From Siphonodentalium dalli (lineage: Eukaryota; Mollusca; Scaphopoda; Gadilida; Siphonodentaliidae): a stretch of 64,000 bases of DNA. Positions 1-11,402 of this stretch are shown piece by piece. Numbering within the stretch: the first letter of the stretch is position 1; each line of letters starts with the position of its first letter. The notes under the pieces were generated by a model. It was not told where the DNA came from. It saw only the letters and a program-made list of their open reading frames with translations, and did not search any database. The translations under genes were made by a program, and so were the position numbers. The stretch is from contig CP136061.1 of assembly GCA_032622095.1 (NCBI GenBank), positions 131,444,087 to 131,508,086 of the forward strand. Direction: 5' to 3'.

Positions 1-198
1 TGTTAATATTATAGAATATGAGTTAAAGCTATCATTAACACCTGTTAATATTATGGAATATGAGTTAAAGCTATCATTAACACCTGTTAATATTACAGAA
101 TATGAGTTAAAGCTATCATTAGCACCTGTTAATATTATAGAATATGAGTTAAAGCTATCATTAACACCTGTTAATATTATAGAATATGAGATAAAGCC
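1..198. repeat. 42-bp tandem repeat, about 4.7 copies, cut by the window start
   Basis: The unit begins TGTTAATATTATAGAATATG and repeats at 1, 43, 85, 127 and 169 with only a few substitutions. Because 42 is a multiple of three, all copies are open in one plus-strand frame (repeat LTPVNIIEYELKLS). I read this as a minisatellite rather than a gene. Confidence 0.92.
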
Positions 199-250
199 CT
201 GTGGCAATTTAACTCAAATTACAACTAATATTATATATTAATTTGATAAT

Positions 251-356
251 TTTTTTGTTGCATTTATGGGCATCTAAAATTGTAAAAGAGAAATTATGCC
301 AAGTATGTTGTTCGCCCGCTTACAACTTTATACGCCCACAAATGCAACAAAAAAGA
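251..356. mobile_element. Short palindromic MITE of about 105 bp
   Basis: The left arm TTTTTTGTTGCATTTATGGG is mirrored by the right arm ending CCCACAAATGCAACAAAAAA, with further matches inward (TAAAATTGTAA against TTACAACTTTA). Only a small unpaired centre remains. No target duplication could be assigned. Confidence 0.7.
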
Positions 357-373
357 CATTGATTGATTAAAAC

Positions 374-1090
374 TAGAGGTGTGACTGTCCCAATGGGACT
401 AAGGATACCCCCCGTGTTTTAAAAATACTAAGATGTTTCACATGTCAGTAAACATTTAGTTAAAATAATAAAATAACAGTTCCCATTGCAGGTGCACAAA
501 CCTAACCGTAATCTTAAACCATGTAGGAATAATAGCTCGGACAAAATTATGCATTTTGCAAAAATGTTCTAAGTCGAAAAAGGGGAATAACTCCACAAAA
601 AAAGTCGGACAGATATCATAATCGCAGGTGCACAGGTTCTCATGGTACTAAATATCAGTGCCAAGATTAAAAAACATTGACCTAAAAATGTAGAAACAAG
701 TGCACCGCTGGGCGGAGGTAACGCCCCGGTCTGTACAATCAGAGAGGATTTTTCTTATTTTTGTGCAAATGCTTATTAAATGGCACTTTGTAAAGTTATG
801 TTATTCATGAGTAAACAATCCAAAATCAAGTTATCATCTGGAAACCAAAAAAAGTAGCAGAAACCTGAATTTTCTAAGTCCAAAAAGGGGCGTAACTCTG
901 GAAAAAATGGGCGGACGAAACCACGGCTATGGGGAAATCTTGTCCCCCCGGCTGGTCTATTGGCATACCAAATATCAACTGAATTGAATTAGCGAAACCA
1001 AAGTTATGAGTTGAAACGTTCGTATGCCACAGAAAACTGAATTTTCTAAGTCCAAAAAGGGGCGTAACTCTGGAAAACGAGAGGCCGATC
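374..1090 (+). mobile_element. Tandem-repeat element, family G (pearl/HINE-like)
   Basis: The left terminus is CTAGAGGTGTGACTGTCCCA, with the small hairpin GTCCCAATGGGAC. Tandem core segments follow ('ctaagtccaaaaaggggcgtaactctgg' type, near 870 and 1040). Related left ends are at 40430 and 56473. The right part does not carry the family's usual hairpin, so it is probably truncated. Confidence 0.6.
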
Positions 1091-1299
1091 ACGATCGGCA
1101 GATGTTAACCCATCCCTTGGTGATAGTAAGTTACTCTGTTACTGTTACTACTTTTTTTTTAATTATTATAAAAAAAAACAATTTTATTATTTTTTGTTGT
1201 TATTTATTTAAATATTCATTTTTGTTTGTTATTTATTTATTTATTCATTTTATGTTAAATTGTGCAAGAAATTAAAACTTTTCTTTTTTTTAACAGTGA

Positions 1300-1556
1300 A
1301 TATTTATTTGGAAAAAGGGCCATAACTCACTTAAAAATAGTCTGATCAAACCCATATTCAAACTCAATCTGTCTTTTGTGCTGTAAAATTCATATACAAA
1401 ATTTGGTTCCGATCAGATAGAAAATGTTTGAGTTATCGCACCATGCGTAAAGTGTCTACAGGCAGACAGATGGACGGATGGACTAACGATGAGTGGTCAA
1501 TCCGGACATTGATACTATGTTTTAATACCATACTATGGTATGGGTAAACATACAAA
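1300..1556 (+). mobile_element. Tandem-repeat element, family F, 3' part
   Basis: It has one core ('aaagggccataactc' through 'gtttgagttatcgca'), then a GACAGA/GGAC-rich stretch. It ends with the hairpin TTTACCATACTATGGTATGG near 1530-1556 (one base different here). The same end closes the larger copy at 8440-8470. Confidence 0.6.
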
Positions 1557-1656
1557 TTAGTCATTTGTGGGTAAGTATCAATTTTCCCATCTCCACTAGC
1601 ATGGGCATGTATGTGATTTTTGTGAAACACTGGACAAACATGACAGATTATGTGAT

Positions 1657-1834
1657 AAAATTATCAGTTTTCAGCGTTTGGTGCAAAGCACATTAGCCGA
1701 AAACTTTTGTATTCACTGTTCATGGTAATAATGAGTGAGCGATCAATTATCGCTTCGTGCATGAACGCTATTATAGAGCGTGTGGTGTCATTTCTAGCTG
1801 AATCACCTTGTATGTCGGGTCAACTCCATTTTTG
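1657..1834 (+). repeat. Dispersed direct repeat, copy 1 (partner at 6051-6226)
   Basis: About 170 bp beginning ATCAGTTTTCAGCGTTTGGT and running through TGTCGGGTCAACTCCA is nearly identical to 6051-6226. Both contain the inverted motif GCGATCAATTATCGC. The two copies flank the odd low-complexity tract at 2-5.9 kb. Confidence 0.85.
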
Positions 1835-1979
1835 TTTGTTCGCTGCCTTATGTTTCTGGTTATGGTCCGACTGGATAATATACAGCAGAGAACTCAGACA
1901 TCCGACTGTCATATACCAGAGTAATGACCAATTGGTGGAAGAGATCTTCAAGTCGAACATTTTGTGTTCGCATTTATAA

Positions 1980-4900
1980 GTTAAGTATCGTTGTATTTTT
2001 GTAACAGAAGAGGTGTCCTGGCAAAATTATAATTTTAATTTTAACATGTAGTTAACAGTCAGAAAAATAATTTTAAGTTTAACAGGTAGTTTACAGTCAT
2101 AAAAATAATTTTAAGGTGAGAATGAACCATATATATATTGCATATATGGTCGGTTTATAATTTTCCACACGCACAGTAAAAAAGAGGGTCAGTATTTAAT
2201 AACATTTTTGTTAGAAACTAAAGATAATCGTGAAGAAAATATGTTTTGAGAATGTTGCTGGGGGAAATGTGCACATGTATGAGGATATAATAAACTAATT
2301 TACATATTCAAATGCCGGCAAATTTATTTGGTGATAAGACTGTATTTATTCACCTGTCTTGTCATTCTGATGGAAATATTTCCAGACCTAATGGGTAAAA
2401 TTTAATCCTTATAGCTGATGATTCAATTCGAGGGAATGCATGAGGCAGTTGGTTACACGCAGATGATCTCAGCGAACAGACAACAGTATGGACGAGTACA
2501 TTCATGGATGCTTACCAATTGGATCGAATCATACGATTTGCATGGAATGAATCGGAATAAGATGAGTATAGTAGTTGCTTGCATGTTTTTGTCAGTGCGA
2601 CTTGGTGAAACACGTTTTAGATAGCGATATAGCAGAATAAGCTATGTGTTCAGTTATTGTGAGGTCAAAAGTAAACAGCTTTACTACACAACTACATATA
2701 GTCACTGATACATGTACATACATGTAAATTTATGCGCGGAAGTATATAATTGGACAAGAACGCCAATAATGTTTGATGGTAAATAAATAATAAATTTAGA
2801 AAATTCCAACCAAGAGATTAATAATCAAGTTAAAAATGTGATATTTTGAGGTATGTTGATTATATCTGATTAGTCACTCAGTATGGTGTTCAGCTGTTTT
2901 GAATGTGCCCAATCCAGTGAAGTGCATTTCCTTTTTGCATGTAAACGTTTAAAAAAAAATATACAAATTAATGCTAATATTTTATGCGTTTTTGCTATGC
3001 ATACTGCCGATTTTGGACCCATTTTGATGTCGGGGGAAAAATGAATGGGGAATTAGCATGTTAATATAATGACATGGTATCGTGTGATACATTTGTTTGC
3101 ATGACATATTTACGGTGAGCTAAATAAGCACGAGCATATATACGGTGTATGTATAAGTGTAGGGAAAATGGAGGCTATGTGTTTTGACGAGACACGCCAT
3201 ACAAGAAGCAGTGTAGTTATATGCATGCGTATGCATGTGATATATGCCTGTTTGCGTGTGTATATATATAATTCAGTCAATATATCGAAAGCGCTATACC
3301 AATTATATAATAAATCGAATTATTAATGATCGGCTGCAAGGAAAATGCAACGGGATTAGATTTGTTGTTGTTTGTGGTATATATCATATATAAACATGTT
3401 TGTTTTGAGATAATACAAACCGTCTATAAGTCTGAAGTAATGACGTTGGGTGAGAACCCATGATAAGCTGGTTTTCCTGTTCATTTGTAGAACATGGGTA
3501 AATTTGAGATCGGAGCAAGCGCGTGGCGCAGCTATTGGTGTTAATGACATGTTTCTTGAACATGGTCTGACGATATGTATATTGTGAAAAAATGTGTACC
3601 TTGTGTGCGTACATATGTATCTAACAGAATAAGAAGTGTATATGCACGATTATATATGTCATGTATTTTTGAAAATAATGATGTTGTATTGTTGGGGGTA
3701 ATTGGGAATGTGTGTATACATTGTATACACATATCGGAATTTTGAGGAAGGTTGTTTGGTACATTGTGAATAAAATTTGCTTTGCAGATACGATACGTCC
3801 GATAATTGATCATGGTGTATTTGGAACCAAATTATGGGGATCTATGTTGCGGTGGTGTATAACAAAAGCAAAACAACATAGACGAATGGACAGCTACAAT
3901 TCGTGAATTCATCGATGGACATTCGAGTGGAAATAAGCTTAAAACGGAAAAGTAACTATGGTTGGCGGTGGTATATATATGTTTATATACATTGTATAGA
4001 CTCAAAGATTATAACATTTGTTAGTAATGTTATTGAACTGTTTATATGACGGCACGTCTATTTAATATGTATGAAGAAAATGTTATTTGATATTCCCCCA
4101 TATATAGATGCTTGTAGATGTGAGCAGGGACTTTGTAATGTTAATTTTGTTAACGCATATAAAGGTGTTCGATTGTACCGATGGTTATGGTGTGTACACG
4201 CATATACGGTGGAACACTATATATACACGAAATGTATATATGAGGGCGTGAGGCCACTGAAATAAATGATAATAGAGAACGCGGGCAATAGACCGCATGA
4301 TATATATCAACATTAAACGTTGTGCGTTTGTCTGAAGGACATGAGATATAACGACTATATTTTTACGTGGGCCCGATGGTAAAAACTAAATAGTTTATGT
4401 TTATGCTTTACGAAGACGCACTGTTTATTATACGATTAAATGGTGTGTGGGCGGAGACCCCCGATATAGTAACACTAAATTGTGTGTGCGAACGCCCGTA
4501 TATATAGTGTGCGCGGGTGGAAACGGTTTTTGATATGGTGACGAAAATATTATTGGGTGCGAAGCTGAAGGATGTTATGATATGGATATGTGTTGTTGAC
4601 ATAAACGCTTAAATATATAATGCGTGGCCGCGAGTGCCTATAATTGCGTGCGACTGACATATGGTCGTCAGCTTGATATATGCAAAACTAATGTGCGGCC
4701 GTTGATCAGGTCGAAAACATGTCAGTGATTTTGTGGTATGTACAATAGGTCGTGGTAATATGGATTTAGCACGGATTTTCGTTATAAGAACTTGAATCGC
4801 GTTTTGGTACGAGAGCGATATGCTCTATTAGAAATGTAACACTTTAATGCGAAGGCGATATGCCATTATTAGAGCCTACGATTGTGTATTGATGTTAAAA

Positions 4901-5100
4901 CCGATATACATGTTGTTATTTTGGTGTTCGAGCACTTGAATATAGCGCTTTTGTGCATAGGTGTTAGACCTTGTTAACATGGTTTTAACAATCTGGGTTT
5001 TATAAAGCCATGGTATAGAATTTTGATATGATGGCATGTGGTCCATGATAACTTAACCAAATGTTAAACATCGAATATTTTGTTTGGCATGTTTAATGGC
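1980..5100. other. No gene seen: AT-rich tract with many ATATAT/TGTATG runs
   Basis: Short reading frames here do not resemble any family and lack coherent splice signals. The text is dominated by TATATA, GTATATG and CATG words. A pair of related segments near 4800-4880 and 5240-5310 ('gttttggtacg...aatgtaacacttta') links its right end to the tandem array that follows. Confidence 0.6.
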
Positions 5101-5119
5101 GCTTTTGTGTGCGTTTTAG

Positions 5120-5795
5120 AGACCCATGTGGAATTTCCAAGATGATCGGCATTTGGAAGCGCGTCGGTGCGAGGGTTTGAGGCCCATGATGATAATCAAG
5201 ATATACTAGTGCTCGGCATTTTGAACTGGCATTGAGTTTTGGTACGCGAGTGATATGCTTTAGTAGTAATGTAACACTTTAGTGCGAAGGCGTCATGCCA
5301 TTATTATAGCATGTTGTTATTTTGGTGCGCGTCGGTGCGAGGGTCTGAGGCCCATGATAATAATCAGGATACTATGCATTTGGAAGCATGTCGATGAGAG
5401 GGCGTGAGGCCCATAATAATTCTCAAAATGCTCGGTATTTTGAAGCACGTCTGTGTGAGGGTTTGAGGCTCATGATAATACTCAAGAAGCTCGGCATTTG
5501 GAAGCATGCCAGTGCGAGGGCGTGAGGCCCATGATAATTTTCAAAATGTTCGGCATTTTGAAGCACGTTTGTGTGAGGGTTTGAGGCCCATGATAATACT
5601 CAAGAAGCTCGGCATTTGGAAGCATGCCGATGCGAGGGCGTGAGGCCCATGATAATTTCCAAGATGCTCGGCATTTGGAAGCACGTATGTGCGAGGGTTT
5701 TGAGGCCCATGATAATACTCAAGATGCTCGGCATTTGGAAGCATGCCGGAGCAAGGGCGTGAGGCCCATGATAATACTCAAGATGCTAGGCATCA
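5120..5795 (+). repeat. Tandem array, unit about 58 bp, roughly 11 copies
   Basis: Each unit contains GCTCGGCATTTGGAAGC, then 'gtgcgagggcgtgaggcccatgataat' and 'ctcaagat'. Copies vary by substitutions and one-base indels. Apparent small reading frames on both strands follow the repeat and are not genes. Confidence 0.88.
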
Positions 5796-5985
5796 GTGAT
5801 TATGTATGTATATATGCACATGTATATGTGGATTGTTGTAAGGTGTCTGTAACATGGGCAAACACGAATTAATGTTCATGTAGAATACACAAATATGATC
5901 AACTTTTCGGTATAATGGAATATATTTTCTCATTATTAGTTTAATATTTAATGATTCCAACTACCAATTCTTTGTAATGGATCTA

Positions 5986-6226
5986 GTGGACTCCGGCGCG
6001 GCTTGATGGCAATGATGGTGTTATCATTATTGGAGAATTGGGAATACTGATCAGTTTTCAGCGTTTGGTGCAAAGCACATTAGCCGAAAACTTTTGTATT
6101 CACTGTTCATGGTAATAATGAGTGAGCGATCAATTATCGCTTCATGCATGAACGCTATTATAGAGCGTGTGGTGTCATTTCTAGCTGAATCGCCTTGTAT
6201 GTCGGGTCAACTCCAAATTTTTTGTT
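5986..6226 (+). repeat. Composite of two dispersed repeats
   Basis: Positions 5986-6050 (CTCCGGCGCGGCTTGATGGC through GAGAATTGGGAATAC) recur at 6789-6853 and, diverged, at 16480-16540. Positions 6051-6226 repeat 1657-1834. The two families are fused directly here. Confidence 0.8.
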
Positions 6227-6587
6227 TCAAACATTTCAGTAATGTTATGGATTGACGGTTCAATAACGTAATGAGATGCGTATGTTGAAACTATATCTGA
6301 TAAGCATATATTCTTATAACGCATGAAATCATGCATATTATAGAAAGTTGACGTTGAATTTTTTTTTTAATTATCATTAATAAAAGTTAATTGTAACTTT
6401 GAAATGTGCATATCGCACCTTATTCAGGAAGCAATAGTTTTATATGTAGTCATTTATATTAAACGCATATAAATGTGTCATCCGATCACGATCATAGTGT
6501 ATATATTTGAACATGTTATATATGTTAATTTATATTTGTATTATATAGTGTGTACACAGGTTTGTGTTGCACAATTGATCAATTAGA

Positions 6588-6853
6588 ATGAATTTCCGAA
6601 CATTCGAGCTGCGTTAGTGATGTTGGTTTCGGAAAGCAGGTTTCCATCGTTTTTCCCCGAAGAGGTTTTTCGTTGGTTTTTCCTGACCGCCAACGCAGAC
6701 ACAGTAGGATGTAATTAACCTGTATGTGAAGACGTGTCCGTCCCTTAACTTGTAAGCATGTATACCAATAAACGCTGATGTCGACCCCTAGTGGACTCCG
6801 GCGCGGCTTGATGGCAATGATGGTGTTATCATTATTGGAGAATTGGGAATACC
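6588..6853 (+). repeat. Dispersed repeat of about 265 bp (partner split at 15530-16540)
   Basis: It begins GAATTTCCGAACATTCGAGC and ends GAGAATTGGGAATAC. A diverged copy is present as two blocks, 15530-15603 and 16341-16541, separated by a family C tandem-repeat element. Class unknown. Confidence 0.7.
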
Positions 6854-7109
6854 ACAATTTATTCCCTATGAGTTTTCTATTGCAAGCCATCTTTCTTGAC
6901 ATAGAGACCTCCTCAATAACCCAGGCTAACAGGGCAAATTAATTACATAGAGCTCTTATCTCTCCACAAGTATAAAGTATCTCTGGTTAGGCCTCATACT
7001 GATGGCTAAAAATAACTCTATTTCTCATAATACAGATTACTGCTTATCTCCTTCTCTGAGGAGTTAAACTTCATATCACTGGTAATTAATTGTAGACTGC
7101 TAGGGTTTC

Positions 7110-8470
7110 TGTTCAATTCTTAGTTGAAAAAGGGCCATAACTCCATTAAAAAATAACGGATCTCGAACTCGATCTGTATTTTGAGTTGAGAAACTCACAT
7201 ACAAAATTTGGTTCCTATCAGTTGAGATATGGTGTATTTATGGAAGCATGCATGAATTCTATGTCAAAGGGCCATAACTCCATTAAAGAATATCAGATCA
7301 AACCCATATTCGAACTCAATACGTATTTTGGGCTGAGAAACTCACATACCAGATTTGGTACCGGTCAAATATTTTTTTTTTGAATTATGGCAGCATGCAT
7401 GAATTTTAAGTCAAATTAAAGGGACACATTGGAAATCTTTTTATCAACTTTTATCATAATCATCAGTATCTAAATGAAAACAAATGACAATGTCAATGAC
7501 ATTTTTTTTATTATTATTATAAAAGTTAAAAATAAAAATAAATAAAATCGATTTTTTTCTTCGAAAAAGGGTCAGAAGTCCTTTAAAATTAATCGGATCA
7601 AACCCATATTCGAACTCGATCTGTATTTTGGGCTGTGAAACTCACATCCCAAATTTGGTTCCAATCAGATAAAAAATGTTTGAGTTATGGCAGAATGCGT
7701 GAATTCTAAGTTGAAAAAGGGCCATAACTCTGTAACAAAATCTCGAATCAAACCCAAATTCGAACTCGATCTGTATTTTGGGTTGAGAAACCCATATACA
7801 TAATATGGTTTCGATCGGATAAAAAATGTTTGAGTTATCGCATTACTCGTAAAGTGTCTACGGACAGACAGACGGACATACCAACAAATGGGTAGATATG
7901 TGGCTTCGACCTATGTGGCTAGAAATGGTAATGTGGCTTTAGTTTTTATGTGGCTTCTCAAGTAGCCATAAAATTTTAAGTGGCTATCAAGTAGTAGATA
8001 GTGATAAAACTCCAGATTATGGATTCATAACATGTTGGAATTATAGCAGAAGAAGCTGATTAAAACTCAAAAACTTGCTCACAGCAACTGGGACAGTGGA
8101 ATAGGAGAAACTGACAGGTCCGTGATTGGGTGGCTAGCCACATAAATGTCTTGTCAATGTCCGACATCTCCTATTGACGGGTCATGGATGTCTAAATCGA
8201 TGGACTTTTTTTTCTCCAAATTTTGAGTGTCTACAAAATTAAATAAGCTGATTAGGCCAAATAGATCATTTTAGAACGTCCATCTGAAAGCTGTTACGTG
8301 GCTAGCCACGCAACGGAAGTTATGCACATAAATATCCATTTTACACAATCTTAGCCACATAAGTAGTCATTAGTAAACACGGACGGACAGACAGACAGAC
8401 GGACGAACGACGAGTGGTTAATCCGGGCAACGACACTATGTTTACCATACTATGGTATGGGTAAACATAA
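7110..8470 (+). mobile_element. Tandem-repeat element, family F, with internal insertion
   Basis: Cores start near 7118, 7262, 7560 and 7708 (spacing about 145-150 bp within pairs), each with 'aaagggccataactcc' and 'aaatttggttcc'. They are followed by GACAGACAGACGGAC and the 3' hairpin at 8440-8470 (TTTACCATACTATGGTATGG). Positions 7890-8370 interrupt the end. Confidence 0.7.
7890..8370. mobile_element. Candidate DNA transposon with repeated ATGTGGCT motifs
   Basis: The motif TATGTGGCT or its complement AGCCACATA occurs repeatedly near both ends (e.g. 7899, 7914, 7932, 7959 and 8350), plus the palindrome GTGGCTAGCCACATAA. Such subterminal repeats are usual transposase-binding sites. It lies inside the GACAGACA end of the family F element. 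The exact ends are not resolved. Confidence 0.5.
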
Positions 8471-9440
8471 AAATGGGCGGACGAAACCGCAGTTATGGGG
8501 AAATCTTGTCCCCCGGCTGTTCTATTAGCATACCAAAGATCAACTGAATTGAGTTAGCGAAACCAAAGTTATGAGTTGAAACGTTCGTACGGACAATTTT
8601 CTAAGTCCAAAAAGGGGCGTAACTCTGGAAAAAATGGGCGGACGAAACCGCAGTTATGGGGAAATCTTGTCCCCCCGGCTGGTCTATTAGCATATCAAAG
8701 ATCAACTGAATTGAGTTAGCGAAACCAAAGTTATGAGTTGAAACGTTCGTACGGGTCGACAATTTTCTAAGTCCAAAAAGGGGCGTAACTCTGGAAAAAA
8801 TGGGCGGACGAAACCGCAGTTATGGGGAAATCTTGTCCCCCCGGCTGGTCTATTAGCATACCAAAGATCAACTGAATTGAGTTAGCGAAACCAAAGTTAT
8901 GAGTTGAAACGTTCGTACGGACGGACGGAAGGACGGACGGACAGAGGGCTCCACTATATACCCCCAAATCTCCATCGGAGATCGGGGGCATAATAAAAGC
9001 TCGGACAAAAGTAGTCATGTTGCAAAAAAATGTCTAAGTCGAAAAAAGTGGATAACTCCACCAAAAAATGCCACACAGACGTGATAATCGCAGGTGCACA
9101 GGTTCCCATGGTACTAAATATATGTGCCATGTTAAAAAAAAATTGACCTAAAAATGTAGGAATAAAAGCTCGGACAAAATTATACATGTTACAAAAATTA
9201 TCTAAGTCGAAAAAGGGGGAATAATTCCACCAAAAAAAGTCGGACAGACGTCATAATCGCAGGTGCACAGGTTCCCATGGTGGTTGATGCCTGTGCCAAG
9301 TTTCACGGAAATTGATAAAAAAAACACTGAGAAAAGCTCCGGACAAATTTGTGTCCACGAACGGACGACGGACGACAGACGACGGACGGACAAGCCGACT
9401 CCAGTATACCCCCCCCTAACTTCATTGCGGGGGGTATAAT
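8471..9440 (+). mobile_element. Tandem-repeat element, family G, with 3' hairpin
   Basis: Cores of about 167 bp (AATTTTCTAAGTCC at 8594 and 8761) are followed by related shorter cores to 9350, then GGACGACGGACGACAGACGA. It closes with a strong terminal hairpin, TATACCCCCC against GGGGGGTATAAT (9398-9440). An internal end near 8940-8995 ('ccactatatacccc...gggggcataataa') suggests two elements joined head to tail. Confidence 0.72.
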
Positions 9441-9689
9441 TATGCTCCGAACATTAATTTCAACATATTATAAAAAATTGCTAGTTTCTCAAATTTCATG
9501 GCATGATCAACATATACATGTTGAGAAGTAACAAACATAAAACAGACCAGAAATGGTCTAACTACATCCATATTCAAACTTGATTGAGACTTTCTAATAT
9601 GAAGGCCAAGTTTCATTCTGACAGTTATCATCCGGATAACAAACATTTCGGATGGACAGACAAGCAGACAGACTGGGGGACAATAGTAC

Positions 9690-9844
9690 CCACCTTGACA
9701 GCTTTGTTGTCATAGACCTTGAGTATTTTAGATCTGTACCATTTTGAGTCGTTGGGATTTCTTACAATGCATCGACAACCCTCCTTGTACTGCACCCAAA
9801 TTTGATCATTATCACAATATAGCTTCTCGATCTGATTCATCAAT
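9690..9844 (-). CDS. Tudor gene exon 15: Tudor 3 helix and first barrel strands; last exon in the window
   Basis: The acceptor TTGTTCACAG is clear. The exon reads LMNQIEKLYCDNDQIWVQYK, then EGCRCIVRNPNDSKWYRSKI and LKVYDNKAVK. The WYRS motif and the strand after it are typical of a Tudor barrel; the DYG(N) strand must be in the next exon, left of the window. Two donors are possible: AAG|GTGGGT (exon end 9694, phase 0, better consensus) or GTGG|GTACTA (exon end 9690). The intron side turns into repeat DNA rich in GACAGACA within a few bases of the donor. Confidence 0.85.
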
Positions 9845-10007
9845 CTGTGAACAAATAAAACATGAATCTCAAATAAATATGTCTGGTCTCAAAAGTCAGC
9901 ATCGCCAGTACTAATCATTGGCTGAATTCTAGGGCCTTCTAAACAATTTCATTCAAATCAAACAATGTCCAGAATTTCTATAAAATGTTGAATCATTCAC
10001 ATGTTCA

Positions 10008-10456
10008 GACAAGAGCTACGCTGGGTGTGGCAAAATATGCCCAGCGTGCTTTTATGAACTGTACACAAACAAACAAAGGCAGCGACACTAAATTGTATTA
10101 TTGGAAATGTAACAAGGTATGTTAATAGGGTTTGTTTGTACCTTTATTCACATACAAAATTTTGTTCCGAAAAAAGGCCCACACAAAAGTTATCAACCGG
10201 AAACCTCAAATATTGAAAATTCTAATTCGAAAAGAGCCATAAGTCAGTACAAAATAATCAGAACGACCCCAAAATCGATCTTGTCCTGTAATTTGGTCTG
10301 AAAAACTCACGTGCCATATTTAGTTAAAGTAACCCAAACTAAAGTTATCATCCAGAAACCAAAACTGCTAATGGGCGGATGGACGGACAGATGCACCGAC
10401 AGACTGATGGATAAGACCAATCACATAGTAAGGGCGTTTTTTTAAACGGGCATATA
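10008..10456 (+). mobile_element. Tandem-repeat element, family C, short copy
   Basis: The left end ACAAGAGCTACGCTGGGTGT is followed by GGCAAAATATGCCCAGCG. It has one to two degenerate cores, then GGATGGACGGACAGATG, and the right end TAAGGGCGTTTTTTTAAACG. The GGCAAAATAYGCC at the start and GGGCRTATAA at the end are inverted relatives, as in other copies of family C. Confidence 0.65.
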
Positions 10457-10680
10457 ATAATCTCATGAAATTATTGTGGATAGTCTAAAAAAAATTAAGC
10501 CAAATATACAAATCACCAACTGACCAATCAGTGTGCAGCAGGCTAAAAAGTAGCTGTAAAAGGAACCACAATTTCACAGCTTACCTGCTGGGGTTGTCCA
10601 GGTCCCTCTCTAGCTCTGGAAATCTAATTTATTTTAATCCTTTCTATACTAAATCATCATTGATGAGTAGCTATCCCTCA

Positions 10681-10739
10681 GGAAATGTTGAGGTAATAAG
10701 ATCAACAAGTATGTTGATCTTATTGTCTAAACATTTCCC
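10681..10739. repeat. Foldback hairpin, family H1, copy 1
   Basis: GGAAATGTTGAGGTAATAAG is mirrored by CTTATTGTCTAAACATTTCC around a short loop. The flank 'tttctatactaaatcatcattgatgagtagctatccctca' is shared in part with the copies at 13590 and 52757. Confidence 0.75.
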
Positions 10740-11402
10740 TCGATAAATAGGGTTCCTTCTGAAATTATTTATCTGTTGTCTGTTTTAACATCCATTCAAC
10801 TGAGAAATAAATCATTTCAATGTACACTTTTTAACTGATTGTGAGAATCAATTTAGCATACAAAGGGTTAATTTAATGACAACTAATGTTGTTTATATGC
10901 AGACCTACTGATATAAGAAATGTATCATTCTTTGTGTAAACATGGACAATAATAATTCTACCTGGAGAGATGGGATGTAATTTACACTGCTAAGGCCAAC
11001 CAAAATTAAACATTTGTTTCTCATGCACCACCACATTGTTTTTTTTTGGTCTGAGTTGATAATTTTTATCATGGATGCAAAAAAATGCATTGTGGACTGT
11101 CATTGAAAACCAATGAAATTTGTGATTCACATGGCAGAAAAACACCATAGTAACCTATAAAGTAGATTGTACAGTAAAATATGTGCAATTAAGTAACTTG
11201 TGAATAACCAGGGTTAACTGGCCCACAGAAATGTGATACCCTGCCAAAATCGAAAAGAAACGAAAAAAAAACGTGCTGGGAAGGCAGTCCAAAAGTTGAT
11301 ACATCTGTCGTTTTGAAGGACTGAACAACCAAACACAGAAGTTTGTGAATCAATTAAGGAAAACATGCTGCTTTTGGTTGAAATATCATACAAATGCATG
11401 GT

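Noticed and set aside
53-241. 62-codon open frame at the left edge
   Set aside because: It is only the 42-bp minisatellite read in frame; the unit length is a multiple of three and there is no splice or family support.
5120-5795. CRISPR-like direct repeats
   Set aside because: There are no unique spacers between repeats; the unit is continuous, and the genome is eukaryotic.
5541-5872. Open frames on both strands with repeated MLPNAEHLG or ARHLEA motifs
   Set aside because: They track the 58-bp tandem array and appear on both strands, so they reflect the repeat and not a protein.
6579-6902. 107-codon minus-strand frame
   Set aside because: It crosses the border of a dispersed repeat whose diverged copy at 15.5-16.5 kb does not keep the frame.
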